Of a stretch of 64,000 nucleotides of DNA, positions 55,713 through 64,000 are shown one piece after another. Both the position numbers and the translations under genes were made by a program. Positions within the stretch are counted from its first letter, which is position 1, and every line of letters starts with the position of its first letter. The DNA is from Eucalyptus grandis. Taxonomy: Eukaryota > Streptophyta > Magnoliopsida > Myrtales > Myrtaceae. Location: assembly GCF_016545825.1 (NCBI RefSeq), contig NC_052614.1, positions 16,944,559 to 17,008,558 of the forward strand. The letters run 5' to 3'. Below the pieces are notes generated by a model, which worked only from the letters and a program-made list of their open reading frames with translations, was not told the DNA's origin and did not search any database.

Positions 55713-56952
55713 GGCGAGAAACGCGGAGACCAGATGGAGACCCGCGGTTTGATTCTCCATCTTGTTCAAGAAAATATTTCTTCACGCCTCTTCCTCTGCA
55801 ACACCCTCAACAGGACAGGAGTGATGGGCAAGAGGAGGGAGGGAGCCAGCGAGAAGAAGAGATGGGTTTGGATCGGTTTTTCGGGTTCGGGTCGGGCTTG
55901 AATATGAAATCTGAAATCCGATTATTTAGGCACAAGAAAATCCGAAGTTCATCCCAAATTCATGAATACAGGTAAAGACTTCTACCAATGTATCCCTTGT
56001 TTATGTTCATTTTTAGATCTATAAAATTACCACAAATAAACTCATCTCTTTTTTGAAGAATGTGCTTAACTCAATTTAGATTTACAAGATACATGAAAAA
56101 TGAATCGGATGTGTTCCATCAGACGATTTAAATGATTGTCTTAGAAACCTACCTTTTTAATCCTTCCATCTATCTACGTGAAGGCAGAGACGCATGATTG
56201 TTGGATCTTTAAATTCACTAGATACACCGATGAAAAAGAGGAGTTTGAATTTTCAAGGTCATAGGATTGCGAGAAAAGTGGGCAACTTTTTTAGTTACTT
56301 TTATGAATTTTCAACATATTCTTTTAACATACCAATTAAATGATTTTATTTTGATGTAAAAGATCGGTCAATTTGATACATCCATTTTATCTCTGCTGTA
56401 TCTAATCAAACTATAAAAATTCATGGCGTGGAAAAAAGAGTTAATATATTAAAAAATCTCCATTGTTTTAATATCTCCACTTTTCAATAAATATATTATA
56501 AGAAATATATACATATATATATATGTATATATGTATATATTCCCGGACTAATGGCTTTTGTTATGCTTATACAATTGATTCTTACTTGAAAAATGGCATC
56601 AAAATTTGTATATGCATTATTTACGTCAATTTGTATTTGAAAAAATTATAAACTTGAAAATAGGGCATACTTTTACTTAGTTATTTAAAAGGAGATTGGG
56701 ATAAGATCAACCACAATCAATTTTTCTTTTATGTTGGAATGAAAAAATAAACACTTCATTCGAGAGGGTGTGAAGTTGGAAAAATAGAATTATAATTTAG
56801 AAGTAGTGAAAATAGTAAATGGTTATATGAATGTTTATACTATCTAATTATTTAATTTATTTTCTAAGTTATCGTGTTAGCAAATGAGATATTGATAATG
56901 AGGACGTTTTTCAAAGAAGAGAGGAAGTTTTTATTAGGTTTGGAATCATTCC
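55713..56952. promoter_or_regulatory. Divergent intergenic region F2/H2
   Basis: A 1.2-kb AT-rich stretch between the head-to-head methyltransferase and protease genes, including an (AT/GT)n run near 56,505-56,545. It is colinear with unit 1. The first ~160 bp retain a long frame antisense to the methyltransferase leader, which is not a gene. Confidence 0.45.
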
Positions 56953-59095
56953 ATGGAGACATCGACAGAATCTGGGTATCAATTGGTCTCTGCCCTGGAG
57001 CTTACTACAGGTAATTTTCCTTCTGCTTCTCTTCTCAGCACATTCCTCTGTTCCAAACTTCCAATGTGTGCCTGCAATTTTTTTTTATTGCTGGAGGGGA
57101 GTCTAGAGCAATTTACACTTTTAAGTATCAGTAGCAGAAAATTCGCCCCACCTCTCCTTGCATTTATTTCCTCGAATCAGCGACGACACGTTCTTGTCTC
57201 CTTTTGAATTTTGTCAGAAACAATGGGTAACACCACTCCTTTTCTGTCATCTGATGTTCATTTTTCATTGCGGCAACCTGCAGAAGTACTTCCCTCCAAG
57301 TCTCCTGAAACTAGTTCGATAGGTATTTTGATACAATTAAGGCAAGCTTATGCCAAATCTGAAGAAAATGCAAAACCAAATGAGGGATATTTTGGCAGAG
57401 ATATAATAGCTGGTGTGGCTGTGAGGATTGCTCCCGCGTTCATATATGCTCCAAAACGATGGCAAAGTGTGCCATGTGATCCTTCTCTTATTGAGTCGTC
57501 CTGGCCAAAGATCTTCTCTTACTCGTTTGTTTGGGCTAATCTGAAAATTCTCTCCTCATCTTGCTGATCAGAGGTAGACGGCAAGATAGGTTCTGGAACT
57601 TTTATACAAAAAATGGCTACATTTAACATGGGCTGGTGTTGTTTTTGACACAACAAACTTGATGTAGTCGGCTGACGGGGACGGTGGTGTCAGAGGACGT
57701 AATTTGCTGTTCAAATTAGTGCAAGTTCAAGTTTCTCACTCTGTTTTCTTCTCTACCTCATGATCTTGGAACTAATAATATTTTCTTGAACTTGACGTAG
57801 ACATGTAAACTGCACGTATAGGTAAGGATGGGAAAGAAACCCGCTTTGTCAGATTAATTAGCCTTCGACTTTGCTCAATATCTTGCCATTCTACTTCCCT
57901 GTGCATAAGCATGTTACTCCATGGCATGAAAAACACTGCTCTGCCAGAATCTGCATGATTGTTGTAATTCTGCGTAAACATATCGCTTCCTCAACCCAAC
58001 GTTGATGAGACTGTAACTCTGAAGAGCCATTATTTTCATTTTCTTTCGCCAGTACTATTTCTGAAGGCCCTTTCTGGTACTTGGGATTATATTCTGTTTT
58101 ATTCTTGTATGTGACTATGCCGAAAAAGACCCTCATATATATATTGGTGTCAGAAAGTCCAAAATGAAGAAGCTTAAGCTATTAGATGGAGGATGACTTG
58201 TATATAAGGCTCAGACAAAGCCGTGCTGCACTTGGTTGAGTACTGGAAATTGTGATGCTTCCATTTTAAGACTAATCTCATGGACTTGAGCATGGAAGGT
58301 CGTGGGCTCTTGGCTTACAGAAAAAAATGTCGCAGGTTGCTGTATATATGCAAGATGTGGAGAAAATGTTGCAGGCCAATTTGTCAATGCTTATACGGAT
58401 CTTGACATTGCCGTTATAAAAATCGATTCCCCAAGTTCTCCCCTTTCGACAGCAGAAGTTGGCTCATCTAGTAAGCTTTGTCTTGGGCAATAGCCATGGG
58501 CAGTCACTTTCCCTTCAGTACACTGTTACGCTCGGGATTATCTGGTCATTCAGCTTGTACTTACAATTTGACCAAGCAATTAGTTTTTGCCCAAGTTTTT
58601 GTTTTCCTTAGTTGATTGTATTAGCACAAAAGTGCAGACGTATAGTTATTGGTTAAAGGGTCAGTTCCTTCCTTCTTGTGCTTCATATAGCTGCGCTCGT
58701 TTCAGAAGGAATGAATTGGGATTTCAGAGGAATGCCCGTGGAGTATCTACACACAGATTGTGCAATCAATCCACTAAGATGCAACCATTCCTGTGTTGGC
58801 CTGCCTGTCTCTGATTGGTTTGTGTTTCCTGCTGCATTCACATAATCAATGTTAACAGTAGTACTAGGCAGGTCTATGTGCACTTGCTGCAATATCAGGA
58901 TACTGGTTATGGTGAAACTCCTGTATATGTGTTACATCAATGTGGGGAGAATATAAATTATAATGGCAATCAGTTATATGGCCACCAGCTATCATCACGT
59001 AGATGTTTATGATGCAGAATTGTAGACCTTACATAATACCAATGCTGAAAGAGCATCTGGAGTGAGCTTTGCTGTTACCGGTTGATTCTATTTCA
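56953..59095 (+). pseudogene. H2: DegP14/HtrA-like serine protease relic
   Basis: Sister of H1. Exon 1 METSTESGYQLVS (56,953) ends at ACAG|GTAATT. The next exon begins after TTTTGTCAG (about 57,220) and reads in frame through NTTPFLSSDVHF, then YFGRDIIAGVAVRIAPAF to SSWPKIFSYSF, longer than in H1. After that it decays. The GSGTFIQ strand is followed by a shift, and the His position is again in an AGVVFD context. DLDIAVIKIDSP survives at about 58,400-58,440. GMPVEYLHTDCAINP (about 58,730-58,775) is not followed by GNSGGP. It cannot be a protease, but the first two exons could still yield a short N-terminal fragment. Confidence 0.75.
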
Positions 59096-59234
59096 GCAAT
59101 TGACACTGTGTCTTAACTAACACTTTTGAGCAATACTTCCTTCAAATCGAGAATTAGGACCAAACGCAATGCACATATGCTAACTAGAAATGGCCAAGCA
59201 CTCCCCTATTTTGATTAAGTAATTTGACAAGAAC

Positions 59235-59301
59235 CAACATGAAAGAAAGCACGTGACGACAGTTACTTTGTTTCTTCCATTTCGATGCTCTGTTTATTTT
59301 A
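59235..59301. repeat. Left copy of a 65-67 bp direct repeat around the fold-back insert
   Basis: Starts caacatgaaagaaagc and ends tgtttatttta. The right copy is 60,590-60,654. LRAT-A and LRAT-C flanks carry this stretch once. Confidence 0.9.
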
Positions 59302-60589
59302 GGCGAAGTACGCACAGTCTATAACGCCTGGCACACTTAAGTCTATAACTTGCAAAAGCTTGATGCACACTTAAGTGCCACTTTTTCGAATGGGGCACTT
59401 AAGTGCCACCTCCGGCGACCCTTGCCGGAAATCCTACGTGGCAATATTTTATTATTATTATTTGCCTACGTGGCTCACGAGCTCTCAAATCAAAGCATAA
59501 AAATTAAAAAAAAATTAAAAAAAAATTAAAAAGTTTTAATTTTAAAAATTTCAATTTCAAAAAATTAAAAAAATTAAAAAAAAAAAAAAGAAAATTTTAA
59601 AAATTTAATTTTAAAAAATTTTAAAAATAAAAAAAAAAAGAAAATTATAAAATATTTAATTTTAAAAAATTTTAAAAATTAAAAAAAAAAGAAAATTATA
59701 AAATTTTAATTTTAAAAATTTAAAAAAAATTAAAAAATAAGAAAATTTTAAAATTTTAATTTTAAAAATTTTTAAAAATTTTTAAAAAAAAAAAGAAAAT
59801 TATGAAAATTTTAATTTTAAAAAATTAAAAAAATTTAAAAAAATAAGAAAATTTTAAAAATTTTAATTTTAAAAATTTTAAAAATTTAAAAAAATTTAAA
59901 AATTTTAAAAATAAAAAAAATTTTAAAAATTTAATTTAAAAAAATTTTTAAAAAATAAAAAATAAGAAAATTTTAAAAATTTTAATTTTAAAAACTTTAA
60001 TTTTAAAAAATTAAAAAAATTTATTTAAAAAAAGAAAATTTTAAAAATTTTAATTTTTTAAAAATTTAAAAATTTAAAAAAAAATTTAAAAATTAAAAAA
60101 AGGGGGGCGGGAGGCGGCGGCGGTGGAGGTGGCGGCGGTGGGAGCCGCCGACGGCGGCAAGGGAGCCGCCCGTTTGGCCTCCCACCCCCCTTTTTATAAC
60201 TTTTTATAATTTTATTTTTTATAATTTTTCTTAATTTTTAAAAAATTTAAAATTTTCTTAATTTTAAAAAAAAAAAATTAAAATTTTCTTAATTTTTTAA
60301 ATTTTTTAAAATTTTCTTAATTTTTTAATTTTTCTTAATTTTTTAAAATTTTCTTAATTTTTAAAATTTTCTTAAATTTTCTTATTTTTTAATTTTTTTT
60401 TAAATTTTCTAAATTTTTAAAATTTTTCTTAATTTTTAAAATTTTAAAATTTTTTAAATTTTTCTTAATTTTTAAAATTTTTAAATTTTCTTAATTTTTA
60501 AAATTTTTTAAATTTTTAAATTTTTCTTATTTTTTTTAAAATTTTGAATATTTTAAATCTAATTTAATTAATTTATATACTATTATTTA
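59302..60589. mobile_element. A-rich / GC-core / T-rich fold-back insert
   Basis: About 1.29 kb, absent from the other units. The first ~190 bp hold 'cacttaagtgccac' words and 'cctacgtgg'. Then come ~600 bp of almost pure A/T with long A runs (59,500-60,101), an 89-bp GC core with GGC/GGT triplets (60,102-60,190), and ~370 bp of T-rich sequence (60,191-60,560). The T-rich arm is close to the reverse complement of the A-rich arm, so a single strand could fold into a large hairpin with the GC core at its tip. There is no coding capacity. A 65-67 bp direct duplication of flanking DNA surrounds it. Confidence 0.7.
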
Positions 60590-61061
60590 CAACATGAAAG
60601 AAAGCACGTGACGACAGTTTTTGTTTCTTCCATTTCGATGCTCTGTTTATTTTACTTCCTCTCTACAGCTATGCACTCGACATTCCACCAAAAACATTGA
60701 GCTCCAGGCCCCCACCCCCAAACGCAACAGCAACCGTCTTCCTTCTAGTGAACACGACAACTTCTGTCATGCTATTGACCGTCGGCCTATGCTCATAAGG
60801 AGCACCAGACGCCAACAGGGGCTTCGTCATACTTCCGGACATTGAGCATGATGACCATTCTTAGACACATGCGACGAGTTTACATACATCTTCATATGCA
60901 CAAGTACATACATGGATAAAAACGAACAGAGCATACAAGATTGGGCACGTGTGCAGGGCTCTTGCCGCCCAGTCCAATCCCAATTGAATATGCCTTAAAA
61001 CAGATATTAGAAAAACGAACAGAGAGGATACAAGATTGGAGGAAGGTTGGATCACTTGAAT
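60590..61061. other. 3' flank of LRAT-E, start of unit 3
   Basis: Begins with the right copy of the direct repeat, then is colinear with 1-435 and 25,751-26,205. No gene seen. Confidence 0.65.
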
Positions 61062-61558
61062 TCAGTTTCTCTGCAGCAATCTCATGGTCCATTCTTTGGC
61101 TTGCATAATTATCTGCTCACAAGCTTTGATAAATGCCGTCTGTTCGCTTTTACGAATGCCGGTGCAGCAAAATGTGGCGAAATGCTCACAATTGTTATTT
61201 ATGAGGCTGTAGTTGCCAAAAGTGTTGTTAGCGTGAAGCTCGCTAGCCTTATCGATGACTTCATGAGGCAAGTCGGTACATAATAACATGGTGCAAGTTC
61301 CCCACCTTGCAAGCATGAACCCTAATAATGGCCACTCATATTCATAACAATGAAGGGATCAGAGTTTATTGCCGTCCTGCCGGAAGCAATTGATACAAGT
61401 TTTGACAACTCCACGATTGATGCTCTCCTGGTAATCACATTTTGGGCAAGGTGACGAAATTTCTTGCTTTTGGCAAGTCCTGAATAATGATGGGGCTATG
61501 GTTCCTTTGCTCTGTGTTATGGTGAAATGAATCACATCGCTCTTGCCGACATAGATTC
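61062..61558 (-). pseudogene. LRAT-E: type I LRAT/NC-domain exon 2 with nonsense codon
   Basis: Exon 2 is 497 bp, the same length as in the intact LRAT-C, with a good acceptor (ACAG|GAATC). The motifs GIYVGKS, VIHF, both Cys pairs and NNNCEHF are all encoded in one frame. However, codon 111 (Arg CGA in LRAT-C) is TGA here (61,361-61,359), a CpG-type transition that cuts the protein before the catalytic Cys. No other disabling change is seen in this exon. Exon 1, if it exists, should lie beyond the right edge of the window, because the equivalent intron is about 3.1 kb and carries an insertion at 63,302. Confidence 0.85.
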
Positions 61559-63301
61559 CTGTCATACATAAAGAATCAAATGTTAATTCCAAATGAACAA
61601 AGATGAATTTTTTATTAGGGATGATCCTGTGCAAACTTTGAAACTTGCTAGAAATAATCACAAACTTATGTTTTTGACTCGGCATGTGGGCCAATTTGGC
61701 CCAAAAGGATCATAAATCTAAATAAGTTTTTAGTGGTACATGTAATTAATGCACTTAGTATATTTCCTCATGAATTATGCTTAATGAGTGCTTCGAGAGC
61801 ATTTGTTAACAAAACCTATTAAAAAAGAAATTATATTCATACTCAATTCCTTGAATGTGAAATTTAAGATTGCATATTTTGATACACAAGCCTTTTCTTG
61901 TAGTATATATGATCAATGTTTGGAAAATTGAACTTCGTTTTGCCATACATGCTTGATATATTTTAGAACCCTTTGTTGACTTGACTTACGTTATGACGGA
62001 TGCTATTTATAAAGAAACAAATGGACCTAAAATTTTCTAAGTACTAGCAATTCCCTAACCACCCAACATCGGCCCTTCAAAACCAACCCACCACCTTGTA
62101 TATACCCCCATCAGAAAACTCATCCATCGCCCCAACCTCTTCACACACAAATTCGCTCACCCATCACTCATGGAAGGAATCGAACACAAGATCTCAGCTG
62201 TCGATGGCAAAGGGCCGGGCGGTCCCCCAAGATCCATGTGCTCTCCTTGCCGGGGCAAGATGGATTAACGGCAGGACAAGGTCTTGTGAAATGGGTCATG
62301 ATCTGTTTGCTTAAATGGTTTTTGGTCACTAACAAATTGAGCCTTAGGGAGAGCGTTGCATTTTGGGGTTCAAAAAAGAGTGAAACTGGGCTATTCCTGC
62401 ATTTGGGCTTTTCTAGTTGGCTTTTGTGAAATGGATATTTGGGTTGGATTTGGAGTTCCTTATGTACAAATGGGCTTGTAACGGGACCAAGTTCACCCAT
62501 CGTTTCCCCTATAAAGCTTTTCTAATTGCAACAAGAGTGCGTTGAGAAATGGAGCAAAATGGATGTAAGAAGAAATCAACAAGAAGGGATGTATGTATAT
62601 GTAGTGAATAAAAATTTTGAACAGGCACTGGGTTTATGGGATTTAGTAATGAGCAGTCATAAATTATCCATTTGAATCTTGAATTGGTGCAAAAAATTAA
62701 TCATGATAAACTTAAGCACTAGATAACCAAGTGTGTTTGGGTGAGTCTCACATGTTAGATACAATTGATAAATGGATGCGAATAGAGGGACTGTTGAGAA
62801 CTTGTTAGTTGATCTTATGACCGACTTTTCAGTATTATGTCACTTGCAAGACAAACTCATTTGTCTCACAAGTTTAAGTTGTCACGGAACAAATTCAAAT
62901 AAAATCAATGATTATGAATTTCATAAGTGAATTATATATTTTTCCTTTTTAGGTGCACCGGGAGTATAGCATTCCCATCCCCCTAAACCAATTAAGAAGT
63001 ATCAAGTTCATCAATGTGGTCGAAAGAAAAGGTTTAATGTCATAATACGGGACTTTCGAAACCCAGTCTAAATGGATGTAGATGTCCTATTCAAGAGTAA
63101 ATCGGTGTTCCTCTATGGGAAAACGTTTTGTTGCCAAACGAGTCACCCACTCTGCAAGGTTGGTAAAATGGGTTTGTGGTGCCGGACCGCTAAGAACCAT
63201 TAGATTACCTTCAGGACGTGCGGAAACAATGATAAAAATTATGTTTTTCAACGAAATCAAGGCTTGATATAAGGCTAGTTGTTCCCATGTGCGTTCACTT
63301 A
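61559..63301 (-). other. Intron of LRAT-E (5' part outside window)
   Basis: Colinear with 26,703-28,445 of LRAT-C. It lacks the SINE found in LRAT-A. Ends at the TIR element. No gene seen. Confidence 0.65.
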
Positions 63302-64000
63302 GGGTGCGTTTGTTTGCGTTTGTTTGCGTTAAAAATTGTTCCAGGAAACAGAAATAGAAAAAAGTGTTTCTGTTCCTAGGGAACAATTTTTGAACAAAAA
63401 CGCGTTTGGTAAACTTGTTCCGGAATAAAAATAAACAGAAACACGTTTGGTAAATTTGCATAATTTTTTATTTCTTTTATTTTTTCTATTTTTTTCTTTT
63501 TTTCCTTTTTTTCTTTTTTTCTTCTTTTGGCCGGTCGCCGGCCTCGGCCATGGCCGGCGACCGGCCGACGAGGGCCGGGCGGCCTTGCCCACCACGGCGA
63601 GGCTCGCCGGCCCCCGCGAGGTCGAGCTCGCCCGGTGGGCCGAGGCTCGGCCTCGCCGAGCCACCGCCAGTCGGCGTCGCCCGGCGGTGGCTCGGCTAGG
63701 CCGAGGCTCGCCGGCCGGCCATTTGGCGAGCTCGGCCTCGCCGGATCTGGGCAAGCTCGAGCTCGCCCGGCCAAGGCGAGGCCGACCCTCACCCGGCTAC
63801 GGCGAGCCTCGGCCTCGCTGGGGGACGGTGAGGGCGCCAGCGAGCCTCGCCGTGGCCGGGCGAGGCCGCCGGCCCTTGTCGGCCGATCGCCGCCGCCATG
63901 GCGAGGCCGGCGACCGGCGAAAGAAAAAAAAAGAAGAAGAAAAAGAAGAAGAAAATAGAAAGTGTTTCTCGATGTGTTTTGAAATAAGAAACACAAATTT
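63302..64000. mobile_element. Tourist/PIF-Harbinger-like element, right end outside window
   Basis: Starts GGGTGCGTTTGTTTGC after TTA, interrupting sequence that is continuous in LRAT-C near 28,440. Subterminal 'tgttccaggaaacag' and 'aacacgtttggtaaa' words follow, then a poly-pyrimidine run. A 370-bp core of GGC/GCC-rich repeats (about 63,530-63,920) uses words such as 'gaggctcgccgg', and a second A/T-rich flank begins after it. It is related to 41,654-42,861. The 141-206 codon frames in the core are compositional. Confidence 0.65.

Noticed and set aside
59500..60560. CRISPR-like or satellite array
   Set aside because: The A/T-rich words have no fixed period or unique spacers. The region is low-complexity arms of a fold-back insert.
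63376..63996. 206- and 143-codon frames rich in Ala/Arg/Gly/Pro
   Set aside because: Compositional frames in a GCC/CGG-rich transposon core.

Overview
This window is nuclear DNA from a flowering plant. The evidence is spliced genes with plant-type members, a Ty1/copia element, a plant LINE, tRNA-derived SINEs, several inverted-repeat transposons, and long CT/GA microsatellites. The GCC/CGG-rich filler inside some transposons and the dense (TC)n tracts recall woody dicots such as Myrtaceae, but that placement is only a guess.

The layout is a tandem segmental duplication. The repeated unit has four parts: (i) a 'type I' LRAT/NC-domain gene on the minus strand; (ii) a 'type II' LRAT/NC-domain gene on the minus strand, with a minisatellite and a GC-rich block upstream; (iii) a ten-exon FAM86/EEF2KMT-like methyltransferase gene on the minus strand; (iv) a divergent plus-strand DegP14/HtrA-like protease relic. 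Unit 1 covers about 1-20,800: LRAT-A, LRAT-B, methyltransferase copy F1, protease relic H1. Unit 2 covers about 25,750-59,240: LRAT-C, an extra methyltransferase fragment F3, LRAT-D, F2, H2. Unit 3 starts at about 60,590 with LRAT-E and leaves the window.

Few copies survived. By hand splicing, LRAT-C (two exons, 209 aa, all expected active-site residues) and methyltransferase F2 (ten exons, 368 aa) are open. LRAT-D is also open at 209 aa, but its catalytic cysteine codon now encodes arginine. LRAT-A has lost its splice acceptor, has a 1-bp deletion, and lacks exon 1. LRAT-B has a 1-bp frameshift, and LRAT-E has a nonsense codon. F1 carries several frameshifts and a deletion over an exon boundary. 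F3 is a fragment split by a copia element. Both protease relics lack the catalytic His and the GNSGG serine loop.

Mobile DNA separates the copies: a 5'-truncated, decayed LINE (20,809-25,750); a copia element with 5-bp target duplication (32,417-39,636); two copies of one SINE; at least two LINE tails of under 30 bp; four TIR-type elements; and a 1.3-kb A-rich/GC/T-rich fold-back insert (59,302-60,589). The undisrupted copy of the same locus in another unit often serves as an empty site, so the insertions can be read directly.

I saw no tRNA, rRNA or CRISPR feature and no bacterial-type gene. Exon coordinates come from manual splicing by GT/AG rules, reading phase and comparison between copies. 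None has been tested against transcripts.
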